Positions 7,547 to 14,752 of a DNA stretch of 22,912 nucleotides are shown in pieces. Position 1 is the first letter of the stretch; every line of letters begins with the position of its first letter. Origin of the DNA: Bacillota bacterium (GTDB lineage Bacteria; Bacillota; Clostridia; Lachnospirales; Lachnospiraceae); contig JAEYFP010000062.1 of NCBI GenBank assembly GCA_023402845.1, positions 1-22,912 on the forward strand, given 5' to 3'. The notes beneath the pieces were generated by a model, which had not been told where the DNA came from, did not search any database, and saw only the letters and a program-made list of their open reading frames with translations. A program made the translations under genes and the position numbers.

Positions 7547-9001
7547 ATGTCATATATCGGATTGGATATCGGTACATCCGGCTGTAAAGCATCCATTATT
7601 ACGGAAAGAGGTGAGGTGGTTGCGGCCGCGGCCAGAGCCTATCCGCTTCTGTTTCCGAAAAGAGGCTATGTGGAGTTAAATCCCCTCGAAATTTATGAAA
7701 AAGTAAAGCAGGTTCTAAAGGAGCTTGCCCCAAAAGCGGAGGGCATCAAGGCACTTGCCCTTTCCAGCTTTGGGGAGGCGTTTGTTCTGGTCGATGAAAA
7801 CGACAAACCCCTGAATCATTTCATTACCTACGCCGACAGCCGCTGTGAGGGGCTGGATGAAATGCTTATTCGGCAATATACGGCAGAAAAGTTCTTTGCG
7901 ATTACCGGTGTCGTTCCGAATCAGTCTTTTTCTCTCTGCAAGCTTTTGTGGATGAAGAAAAACTGTCCTGAAATTTTGCAAAAGGCGAAGGCGATCTATT
8001 TTGCAGATGATTATTACAATTATCTGCTCAGCGGAAATCGGGGGGTGGACAGTGCAACGGCTTCCAAGACCCTGTTGTTTGACATTCATGAAAACAATTG
8101 GTCGGACGAGCTGTTAAAAGAGTTTGAACTGCCAAAGGAATGGTTTTCACCGGTGCGAACAGTCGGCGACGCTCTTGGAACAATGCAAAAAGAGATTTCC
8201 GAAGAGCTTGGTCTTCCGAAGAATATCCGCATATTTATGGGTTGTCATGACCAATGCAGCGCGACACTCGGCGGGGGTGCCTATGAGCCCGGCATGCTCG
8301 TGATGGGGGAAGGTTCTACAGAAAGCATTAATTTGATCGTGGATGACTCCGTATTTTTGGCATCAAAAGAGCTGATCAGGCGAAACATGTGTGTGGAGCC
8401 TTTTTTGGAGCCGGGTCTTTATATGGTGCCATGTGCCTTTTTGACGTATGGAAACGCGATCCGATGGTACATCCGTACATTTGAGGAAGGCGGGGGGCGG
8501 CAGGATATTTTCCCTTATTTAGAAGATAACGCACAGAAAAAAACAGATTTGGTTTTTCTGCCGCACTTAAGCAAGGTGAATATCATGGATCCGGAATCCA
8601 AAGTTCCGGGTGCATTTCTTGGGATTACACTGGATACGGAACGGTGGGAATTTTACCGGGCGATACTGCAGGGACTGAATTTTGAGTCCCGGATGAATTT
8701 GGAAACACTTTTGCAGCTTGGGTTTTTGATCAGGCATATCAGTGCGACGGGAGGGATTGCCAATTCCCTTTTGTTTATGCAGCTAAAGGCAAATGTGCTG
8801 CAAAGGGAGATTCATGTATTTAAAAACAGTGAGGCGGGAATTATGGGATTAGCCATGATTTGTGCAGCAGCATGCGGTGATTACAAAAGCCATGCGCATG
8901 CATTTGCCGGATTTGTGCGAGAAAAGCAGATATTTTATCCGTCAGAAAAATATGAGGAATTATTTTTGCAGTATAAAGAATACAGAAGTCGATTGCGCTA
9001 G
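7547..9001 (+). CDS. FGGY-family carbohydrate kinase, copy 1
   Basis: A 484-residue ATP-dependent sugar kinase of the xylulokinase/fuculokinase/glycerokinase family. Residues 4-14 (IGLDIGTSGCK) form the N-terminal phosphate loop. The catalytic Asp is probably Asp235 in GCHDQCSATLGGG. The C-terminal actin-like domain has ATGGIANSLLFMQLKAN and SEAGIMGLA. The start follows AAGGAGG. The next gene is a fucose-isomerase-like protein, so its substrate is probably the ketose made by that enzyme. Whether it phosphorylates C1 (feeding the aldolase) or C5 (feeding transketolase) is not visible. It is only a distant relative of the second FGGY kinase in the window. Confidence 0.9.
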   Translation: MSYIGLDIGTSGCKASIITERGEVVAAAARAYPLLFPKRGYVELNPLEIYEKVKQVLKELAPKAEGIKALALSSFGEAFVLVDENDKPLNHFITYADSRCEGLDEMLIRQYTAEKFFAITGVVPNQSFSLCKLLWMKKNCPEILQKAKAIYFADDYYNYLLSGNRGVDSATASKTLLFDIHENNWSDELLKEFELPKEWFSPVRTVGDALGTMQKEISEELGLPKNIRIFMGCHDQCSATLGGGAYEPGMLVMGEGSTESINLIVDDSVFLASKELIRRNMCVEPFLEPGLYMVPCAFLTYGNAIRWYIRTFEEGGGRQDIFPYLEDNAQKKTDLVFLPHLSKVNIMDPESKVPGAFLGITLDTERWEFYRAILQGLNFESRMNLETLLQLGFLIRHISATGGIANSLLFMQLKANVLQREIHVFKNSEAGIMGLAMICAAACGDYKSHAHAFAGFVREKQIFYPSEKYEELFLQYKEYRSRLR

Positions 9002-9069
9002 TACGATCGTATTTCTGGGAGATGCTGAATCGTAACAAATAACAATAGAACGGAAAGGTAGATACGGAT

Positions 9070-10482
9070 ATGAATAAAAAACCGGTAGTCGGCATCGTCG
9101 GTGTTTCCGACGGTGACAGGGAAGTCCATGAGACATTAAAGGAAATCGTACAGGCACAGGTGGATACAATTGTTGAGGCGTTAAAAAAAGACGGCAGAGT
9201 GGATGTGATCGAAGCGGAAACGCTCGTATGCTCTGTACGTACTGCGAAGGAGCAGGCGGAATTTTTGCATAACCGCGGCGTGGACGCCACAATCATTTCA
9301 CACGGTGTCTTTGCGTTTCCTAATTTTACGGCGGTTATTGCGAAGTTTGGGCAAGGACCGTTTATGCTGTGCGCAAATTTAAACCCGGATTGGCCCGGAA
9401 TGGTTTCGATGCTTGCCGCAGGCGGTGCCCTTGATCATCTCGGAATCGATCATTTCAGGGCGGCAGGAGATTTTAGGGATCCGGAGATTCTTGAAAAAAT
9501 TGTTCGATTTGTGCGCTGCGGTGCTGTCGTCAATGGGTTAAAAGGACAGAAATACGGCTTGATCGGCGGAAGAAGCTTAGGGATGTACAGTGCAACCGTG
9601 AGCATGCAGGACTGGCAGGAGAAGTTTGGAGTGGATGTGGATCATATGGATCAGTCCGAAATCGTCCGATTGGCGGGGGAAGTGCCGGAGGAAAAAGTAG
9701 AAGCCGCTTTCGGCTGGCTGACCGAAAGCTGCGGCGGCATTCTCTATGACGGCGATCGCCTGACACCGGAAAAACTCAAGGAGCAGATCCGGCATTATGA
9801 GGCAATCAAACGGATCGTGAAGGAAAATGAATACGATTTCGTGGGTGTGAAGTGCCATTATGAGATGAGCCGGCATTATTGTACGGAGTGTATCGCTGCG
9901 GCGTTTATGAACGACCCTTATGATTGGGACGGCACAAAGGAACCGGTTGTTTTCGCGTGCGAAGCCGATTCGGATGCGGCGCTGACGATGCAGATCTTAA
10001 AGCTTCTGACGAATGAGCCTGTGCTGTTTATGGACGTGCGCCATTACGACAAGGATTTCGATGTGATGGTATTTTGCAACTGCGGTTCCGAATCTACTTA
10101 TTTTGCCGGAAAGAGTGAGGATCCGAAAGAAAATCTGAAAAATGTGAAGCTTTATCCGTGCCTTGAAATTTACTCAGGAGGCGGCTGCCATGTAAACTGT
10201 ATGACAAAGCCCGGAGAAGCAACGATTGCGCGGTTAAATCGCTATAAGGGCCGCTATCGTCTGACAATCATTCCCGCCCAGTTCGTAACGCTGCCCGAAG
10301 AAAAAATGGCGGAAACGACAAAGGAGTGGCCGCATGTATTTGCGAAGCTCCCGTTTGCGCATGAAATTTTCCTTGAGAAATTCAGTGCCAACCACTGTCA
10401 TGCGGTATACGGCAACCATACGGAGGAGCTGAAGATGATCTGTCGGATGTTGAATATTGATGTGGAAGTTTTGGGAGAATAA
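9070..10482 (+). CDS. L-fucose/L-arabinose isomerase-family protein
   Basis: A 470-residue protein of the short FucI-like group; true E. coli FucI is about 590 residues. The family interconverts aldoses and ketoses with a divalent metal. Likely metal ligands are visible in order: Glu298 in CEADSDAALTMQIL, Asp322 in LFMDVRHYD and His442 in SANHCHAVYG. The N-terminal half carries the Rossmann-like FucI N domains (VGIVGVSDGDREVH; GLIGGRSLGMYS at 163-174). It is placed after the FGGY kinase with a 68-nt gap and a GGAAAGG ribosome site. The substrate is unknown; tetroses, pentoses and branched sugars are all possible. Family assignment is firm, activity is not. Confidence 0.82.
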   Translation: MNKKPVVGIVGVSDGDREVHETLKEIVQAQVDTIVEALKKDGRVDVIEAETLVCSVRTAKEQAEFLHNRGVDATIISHGVFAFPNFTAVIAKFGQGPFMLCANLNPDWPGMVSMLAAGGALDHLGIDHFRAAGDFRDPEILEKIVRFVRCGAVVNGLKGQKYGLIGGRSLGMYSATVSMQDWQEKFGVDVDHMDQSEIVRLAGEVPEEKVEAAFGWLTESCGGILYDGDRLTPEKLKEQIRHYEAIKRIVKENEYDFVGVKCHYEMSRHYCTECIAAAFMNDPYDWDGTKEPVVFACEADSDAALTMQILKLLTNEPVLFMDVRHYDKDFDVMVFCNCGSESTYFAGKSEDPKENLKNVKLYPCLEIYSGGGCHVNCMTKPGEATIARLNRYKGRYRLTIIPAQFVTLPEEKMAETTKEWPHVFAKLPFAHEIFLEKFSANHCHAVYGNHTEELKMICRMLNIDVEVLGE

Positions 10483-10505
10483 ACGGAATAAAGGGAGATG
10501 AATTT

Positions 10506-10973
10506 ATGAAAATAGCCATTGGCTGTGATGAAGCGGCATACCACTTGAAAATGGAGCTGATTGAGCATCTGCAGAAAGAGAAAGGAATGGAGCTTACGGA
10601 TTTCGGTGCAGGATCCGGCGAGACGGTTTTATATCCGGATGTAGCCAACAGTGTCGCAAGAGCAGTTGCGGACGGTGCTTTTGAACGCGGGATTCTTGTG
10701 TGCGGGACAGGCATCGGTATGGCGATTACGGCAAATAAAGTGCCGGGGATCCGTGCTGCTGTTTGCCACGATCCATTTTCGGCGGAACGTGCCAGAAAGA
10801 GCAATGATGCGCAGATCCTTTGTATGGGAGAGCGGGTCATCGGGGTGGAACTGGCAAAGTATCTGACGGATATCTGGCTGGGCAGCGATTTTTCGGGTGG
10901 TGCGTCCAAGGCAAAGGTGGACCGTATTATGGAAATTGAGCGGGAATACGGCAGCCGGGAAAGGAGGATGTGA
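10506..10973 (+). CDS. RpiB/LacAB-family isomerase, EryI/DerI-like (probable tetrose-phosphate isomerase)
   Basis: A 155-residue RpiB-fold protein with the anion loop CGTGIGMAI (catalytic Cys66, Thr68) and the NKVPGIRAA segment. Two positions differ from ribose-5-phosphate isomerase B: GCDH is GCDE (Glu9), and the His in the E. coli RQHND segment, used for ring opening, is Ser99 in RKSNDAQI. As I recall them, erythrulose-4-phosphate isomerases (EryI of Brucella, DerI of Mycobacterium) have the same SAER...SN(N/D)AQ pattern; a four-carbon sugar cannot close the usual ring, which would fit loss of that His. The gene ends one base before the DhaK start. Proposed reaction: D-erythrulose 4-phosphate to D-erythrose 4-phosphate. 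Alternatives are ribose-5-phosphate or a modified tetrose. Confidence 0.85.
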   Translation: MKIAIGCDEAAYHLKMELIEHLQKEKGMELTDFGAGSGETVLYPDVANSVARAVADGAFERGILVCGTGIGMAITANKVPGIRAAVCHDPFSAERARKSNDAQILCMGERVIGVELAKYLTDIWLGSDFSGGASKAKVDRIMEIEREYGSRERRM

Positions 10974-10974
10974 C

Positions 10975-11973
10975 ATGGGCAGAATTGTAAATGATCCTGA
11001 TTATGTGGTGGAGGATATGCTGAAAGGCTTTGTAAAAGCGCACAGTGATCTCATTGTCGAGACGGACAATCCACGCGTGTTAAAATATAAGCATGCGCCG
11101 GTGCCCGGTAAGGTCGGAATTGTGACCGGCGGAGGTTCCGGCCATAAGCCCGCATTTATCGGTTATATCGGGAAAAATATGTGTGATGCCGCCGCAGCCG
11201 GCGAAATTTTTTCTTCACCTGCGGCACAGGCGTTTTTGGATGCAATTAAGGCAGCGGATTCAGGGAAGGGGGTTGCCTGCCTGTACGGAAATTATGCGGG
11301 CGACAACATGAATGTAAAAATGGCGGTTCGCATGGCAAAAAAAGACGGAATTACGGTGAAAACGGTAGTTGCCAATGATGATGCTGCTTCCGCTCCGCTG
11401 TATGAGAAAGAGCGCAGAAGAGGAGTTGCGGGAGAAATTTTAATGTGGAAAATCGGGGGTGCAAAAGCGGCTGCAGGAGGTGATCTCGATGAGGTTATCA
11501 GTGCGGCACAGAAAGCCATTGATAACACAAGAAGTGTCGGAATCGGGACGAAGCCATGCACAATTCCGGCAGTAGGGCATCCGAATTTTCATATTGAAGA
11601 AGGAAATATGGAGGTTGGTATCGGACATCACGGTGAGCCGGGTATCAGCGTACAGCCGCTCAAAACTGCAAATGAGATTGCGTCGCAGATGTTAGATGTT
11701 ATCTTGCCGGATCTGCCTTTTCAGGAAAAAGACGAGGTTGCCGTTTTGTTGTCGGGTTTGGGCGCGACACCGGTTATGGAGCAGTATATTGTTTATAACA
11801 GGGTGGCAGAAATTTTAAAAGAAAAGGGAATCGGGGTTTATCGCGCTTATGTCGGAAATTATTTTACTTCCCTTGACATGATGGGCGTCACCCTGACAAT
11901 GATGAAGCTGGATGAGGAGTTGAAGGAGCTGCTTGATATGCCGGTGGAAACGGTTGGACTCAAACAATTTTAA
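10975..11973 (+). CDS. dhaK: dihydroxyacetone/erythrulose kinase, DhaK substrate-binding subunit
   Basis: A 332-residue DhaK. The start at 10975 is taken because AAGGAGG precedes it; upstream in-frame codons lie inside the RpiB-like gene. It has GGGSGH (52-57), the YAGDNMN segment with Asp110, and GHHGEPG, in which the His just before GEPG (His219) would bind the ketone carbonyl covalently as a hemiaminal. The C-terminal YVGNYFTSLDMMG is also typical. The partner DhaL follows after 12 nt. No DhaM (PTS phosphoryl carrier) is encoded in the window, so the pair may use ATP directly or a DhaM from elsewhere. With the RpiB-like isomerase next door, erythrulose is an attractive substrate; dihydroxyacetone is the default for the family. 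Confidence 0.9.
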   Translation: MGRIVNDPDYVVEDMLKGFVKAHSDLIVETDNPRVLKYKHAPVPGKVGIVTGGGSGHKPAFIGYIGKNMCDAAAAGEIFSSPAAQAFLDAIKAADSGKGVACLYGNYAGDNMNVKMAVRMAKKDGITVKTVVANDDAASAPLYEKERRRGVAGEILMWKIGGAKAAAGGDLDEVISAAQKAIDNTRSVGIGTKPCTIPAVGHPNFHIEEGNMEVGIGHHGEPGISVQPLKTANEIASQMLDVILPDLPFQEKDEVAVLLSGLGATPVMEQYIVYNRVAEILKEKGIGVYRAYVGNYFTSLDMMGVTLTMMKLDEELKELLDMPVETVGLKQF

Positions 11974-11985
11974 GGGGAGGATGAG

Positions 11986-12627
11986 ATGAATTTTAAAAAC
12001 AAAGACGGGATGGCTATCGTAGAAAACCTGATCGAAATCATCCATGAAAAAAAGGATTATTTAAGTGAAATTGACGGTTTGATCGGTGACGGCGACCATG
12101 GTATCAATATGAACAAGGGATTTCTGCTTTGTAAGGAGAAACTGAAAGGAAAAAAGCTTTCGATGTCCGAAGCACTTTTCGTTCTGAGCGATACGCTGAT
12201 GACTGATATCGGCGGCTCGATGGGGCCGCTTTACGGAGTCTTTTTTGAAGCACTTGCGCAGGAATCTGAAAATGAGGAGGCAATTGACGCGTTGGTTTTT
12301 GAACGGATGTTAAAAAGTGCCGAACACGAGGTTGAAGAAATCGGAAGTGCCAAAAAAGGGGATAAGACGCTGCTTGACACGCTGATCCCGGCTGTGGAGG
12401 CATATTCCAAAGCATTAATGGAGGGACAAAGCTTTTTTGCGGCTCTTGAAGCGTTAAAGGAAGCAGCCTTTGAAGGCTGGAATTCGACAAAGGATATGGT
12501 AGCTAAAATTGGGAGAGCAAGCAGGCTCGGTGAGCGTTCCCGGGGAGTTTTAGACGCGGGAGCCACAAGCTGCTATTTTATTGTCGACACGCTTGCCTCA
12601 TCCATGCAGCAGATGATTAAAGTTTAG
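11986..12627 (+). CDS. dhaL: dihydroxyacetone/erythrulose kinase, DhaL nucleotide-binding subunit
   Basis: A 213-residue DhaL, the normal size. The Mg-ADP/ATP-binding aspartates lie in GLIGDGDHGINM (31-42). DIGGSMGPLYG, GDKTLLD and GRASRLGERSRGVLDAGATS are characteristic of the family. GGGGAGG precedes the ATG. It would supply the phosphoryl group to the ketone held by DhaK. It is the last gene of the long catabolic operon; only weak hairpins (12635-12648 and 12653-12666) follow, so some read-through into the RpiR operon is possible. Confidence 0.92.
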   Translation: MNFKNKDGMAIVENLIEIIHEKKDYLSEIDGLIGDGDHGINMNKGFLLCKEKLKGKKLSMSEALFVLSDTLMTDIGGSMGPLYGVFFEALAQESENEEAIDALVFERMLKSAEHEVEEIGSAKKGDKTLLDTLIPAVEAYSKALMEGQSFFAALEALKEAAFEGWNSTKDMVAKIGRASRLGERSRGVLDAGATSCYFIVDTLASSMQQMIKV

Positions 12628-12684
12628 TCTATTCCTGTTCATAAACAGCAAGTTAGTCATGACTAATATTTTTGCCCGGAGGAC

Positions 12685-12713
12685 TTGACAGGCGGGAAAA
12701 GATGTGGTAAATT
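12685..12713 (+). promoter_or_regulatory. sigma-A promoter of the RpiR-aldolase-kinase operon
   Basis: TTGACA (12685-12690), a 17-nt spacer, and TAAATT (12708-12713) preceded by TGG. The design is the same as at 628-656, including the imperfect -10 and its extension. Start predicted near 12720. Confidence 0.65.
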
Positions 12714-12715
12714 TA

Positions 12716-12763
12716 TTTCATAAAAGTAATTTGCGCTAAAATAATTTTCATGAAATTAATTCA
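12716..12763. promoter_or_regulatory. candidate operator pair downstream of the promoter
   Basis: TTTCATAAAAGTAATTT begins at 12716 and TTTCATGAAATTAATTC at 12746, about three helical turns apart. The second includes the palindrome TTTCATGAAA (12746-12755) and the 16-mer shared with 668-683 (15 of 16). RpiR-family dimers often bind TGAAA/TTTCA dyads, so the regulator encoded at 12967 is the likely ligand; this is inference. Confidence 0.5.
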
Positions 12764-12866
12764 CAGAATAATAATAGATATTAAATATTATAACAGAATC
12801 ATACGATGCTGAGAACGGAGCGAACAGTAACTAATTTATGTATGAATGCGCCCTTCGATACGGCGC

Positions 12867-12892
12867 GATATCATGTTGTACAACATGATATC
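12867..12892. promoter_or_regulatory. perfect 26-bp palindrome overlapping the regulator's -35
   Basis: Positions 12867-12879 and 12880-12892 are exact inverted copies, with centre TTGTACAA. The -35-like TTGTAC (12876-12881) is inside it and TATAAT (12900-12905) lies 18 nt further on, so a bound protein would exclude RNA polymerase. It is a strong operator candidate, probably for self-regulation of RpiR or control by another factor. Confidence 0.6.
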
Positions 12893-12905
12893 ATAGGTGT
12901 ATAAT
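12876..12905 (+). promoter_or_regulatory. proximal promoter of the RpiR gene
   Basis: TTGTAC (12876-12881), an 18-nt spacer, TATAAT (12900-12905). Start expected near 12912, 55 nt before the ATG. The -35 is embedded in the 26-bp palindrome. Confidence 0.5.
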
Positions 12906-12966
12906 ATTTACAATTATTATTAAAAAGGGAATTATTATCATTGGAAAGGGAATGAGGTAAGGGATA

Positions 12967-13845
12967 ATGAAAGAAGATTTTGGGCAAGTTACTCCGGCAA
13001 TACTATTAAACATCAGGTCGAAGGCACAGCAGCTGAATGCGGCACAAAAAACGCTCGGAGATTATATCTGTGACCACTTTTCTTCAATAGAAGGAATGCA
13101 GATCAATATTCTCGCAGAAAGGAGCGGCGTCAGCACGCCGACCGTATCCAGGTTTGTCAAATATCTTGGTTATGAAAATTACAGGGCGTTTCAAGTTGAG
13201 GTCGCAAAAAGCGAGGTAAAGAACAAGCACATCAGTTTAAAGGGATATTCTGCGATTAAGGAAACTGATGGAACAGACAGCATCTGCCATAAAATTTTTG
13301 AGGCTAATATCCAGACGCTGAGAGATACACTGGCAATTATTGATTATGAATTGCTGGAGCAGGCGGCGGATTTGATAGTTAAAGCCAAACAATTAGTTAT
13401 TTTTGCACAGGGAAGGTCTGCAGTGACGGCAAACAGTATTCGTCTGCGACTTTTCCGGCTGGGTATCACATGTACGTTTTATGCGGATACCCATGAGGCG
13501 GCTATTGCGTCCTCTCTTATGAAAAAGGGAGACATCGTGATGGCGGTCAGCACCTTCGGCCGCAGCAAGTCTGTACTGAGCAGTATGAGGCGTGCAGCGC
13601 AGAACGGTGCGAAGGTAATAGGAGTCACAAGTTATGATAATACTCCTCTCGAGAAAATTTGCCATATTACCTTAAAGACAGTGGACAATGAACCGGTCGA
13701 TTTTGGACTGGAACCGTCCTGCTCTACGGTGACACAGATGGTAATGCTGGATTGTCTTTATATCCTCATTACAAAAAGACTGAGCACAAACGGAGAAAGA
13801 AGCTTTAAGACAACATGTGAAGCAATTCAGGAGGAGAGGGAGTAG
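12967..13845 (+). CDS. RpiR-family transcriptional regulator (HTH plus SIS)
   Basis: A 292-residue sugar-phosphate-sensing regulator. Residues about 10-85 are the HTH_6 domain, with helix-turn-helix region ILAERSGVSTPTVSRFVKYL. Residues about 120-265 are an SIS sugar-phosphate isomerase fold with VIFAQGRSAVTANSIRLRLF, the MAVSTFGRSKSV segment that would hold the sugar phosphate, and VIGVTSYDNTPL. Family members are usually repressors, sometimes activators, and respond to a phosphorylated intermediate of the pathway they control. GAGGTAAGGG precedes the ATG. The gene leads an operon with aldolase 2 and kinase 2. Matching operator-like elements near its promoter and near the transporter promoter suggest it controls the whole locus. 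Confidence 0.93.
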   Translation: MKEDFGQVTPAILLNIRSKAQQLNAAQKTLGDYICDHFSSIEGMQINILAERSGVSTPTVSRFVKYLGYENYRAFQVEVAKSEVKNKHISLKGYSAIKETDGTDSICHKIFEANIQTLRDTLAIIDYELLEQAADLIVKAKQLVIFAQGRSAVTANSIRLRLFRLGITCTFYADTHEAAIASSLMKKGDIVMAVSTFGRSKSVLSSMRRAAQNGAKVIGVTSYDNTPLEKICHITLKTVDNEPVDFGLEPSCSTVTQMVMLDCLYILITKRLSTNGERSFKTTCEAIQEERE

Positions 13846-13874
13846 ACAAAAATTAAAGCCAAAGGAGAATTGCT

Positions 13875-14747
13875 ATGTTAGTTAGTTTACAGGAAATGTT
13901 ACAGGAAGCAGAAAGAAAGAATTTTGCGATTGCATCAATCAACACCCCGAACCAAATCTCTCTCAGGGCCGTTATAGAGGCGGCAGAAGCTACGAATATG
14001 CCCGTTACGCTTAACCATGCGCAGACGGAGGAAAGTGTTGTTCCGATTGAAATCGCAGTTCCGCTCATGCTGGAATATGCCAAAAAATCAACTGCGCCAA
14101 TTTCCGTTCATGTGGATCATGGGTATGATTTTGATCATTGTATGAAGGCGGTGCGCTTGGGATGTACATCAATCATGTACGATTGCTCAAGATTTCCTTT
14201 GAAAAAGAATATTGAAGAGGTAAGGAGATTTGTGGATATTGTAAAGCCCCTGGGAATCGGTGTGGAAGCTGAACTGGGTGCGATGCCGAACAATATGCCA
14301 AGTGAGGTACACGGACAGGAGACAAGCGATCTGTCGGATTTGAGCATTTACTTTACAAATCCGGACGAAGCACAGGAATACTGTGAGCGTGCGGGTTGTG
14401 ATGTTTTGACGGTATCGTTCGGTACGGTGCATGGAATGTATGCAGGCACACCGAATCTTGATATTGAGCTTGTCAAGGAAATTAAAAGAAGAGCAGGCAA
14501 TATGTCTCTGGGTATGCACGGCGGTTCCGGTACTCCGTTTGATCAGATCCAAAGGGCAATTGATTCCGGAATTAAGAAAATTAACTACTTTACTGCGATT
14601 GATACGGCTCCGGCGCCTTATCTTGCCAAGACGATCGCAGAGGCAAAAAATCCTGTTAATTTCTGTAACCTTGCAAATCAGGCAATGGAAATTATTTACA
14701 ATCAGACCGTTGAAGTATTAAATGTATTTAAAAACGAAAAGGCATAA
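13875..14747 (+). CDS. class II (zinc) ketose-bisphosphate-type aldolase, copy 2
   Basis: A 290-residue class II aldolase, a diverged relative of copy 1. The zinc/catalytic set is present: HVDH at 79-82 (Asp81, His82), VEAELG with Glu133, TVHGMY with His186 and MHGGSG with His215. The phosphate/DHAP segment is unusual: where copy 1 has FNVGTE this protein has INYFTAID (236-243), so the substrate pocket probably differs. AAAGGAG lies upstream of the ATG, 29 nt after the regulator's stop. It is followed after 5 nt by a second FGGY kinase, so kinase 2 and aldolase 2 probably form a kinase-aldolase pair. Confidence 0.88.
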   Translation: MLVSLQEMLQEAERKNFAIASINTPNQISLRAVIEAAEATNMPVTLNHAQTEESVVPIEIAVPLMLEYAKKSTAPISVHVDHGYDFDHCMKAVRLGCTSIMYDCSRFPLKKNIEEVRRFVDIVKPLGIGVEAELGAMPNNMPSEVHGQETSDLSDLSIYFTNPDEAQEYCERAGCDVLTVSFGTVHGMYAGTPNLDIELVKEIKRRAGNMSLGMHGGSGTPFDQIQRAIDSGIKKINYFTAIDTAPAPYLAKTIAEAKNPVNFCNLANQAMEIIYNQTVEVLNVFKNEKA

Positions 14748-14752
14748 CGAAC

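Larger units (their letters stand above)
12628..12966. promoter_or_regulatory. control region between the catabolic and RpiR operons
   Basis: Gene-free stretch of 339 nt. In order it holds a small hairpin CTGTT-CATA-AACAG (12635-12648), a perfect 14-bp palindrome TTAGTCATGACTAA (12653-12666) followed by TATTTTTG that may be a weak terminator or an operator, a strong promoter at 12685-12713, two TTTCAT elements 30 bp apart (12716 and 12746), a 26-bp palindrome at 12867-12892, and a second promoter with TATAAT at 12900-12905. The density of dyads suggests tight control of the regulator and the genes after it. Confidence 0.65.

Noticed and set aside
4847..10973. Complete sulfoquinovose sulfo-transketolase pathway
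   Set aside because: Split transketolase and an RpiB-like isomerase are present, but no sulfoquinovosidase, sulfoacetaldehyde reductase or sulfonate exporter is in the window.
10897..10974. 26-residue N-terminal extension of DhaK
   Set aside because: It would lie wholly within the RpiB-like gene; the ATG at 10975 has a strong ribosome site and matches usual DhaK length.
12653..12666. TTAGTCATGACTAA as a firm terminator for the catabolic operon
   Set aside because: The stem is short and AT-rich; although T-rich sequence follows, it could equally be an operator, so it is only mentioned in the control region.
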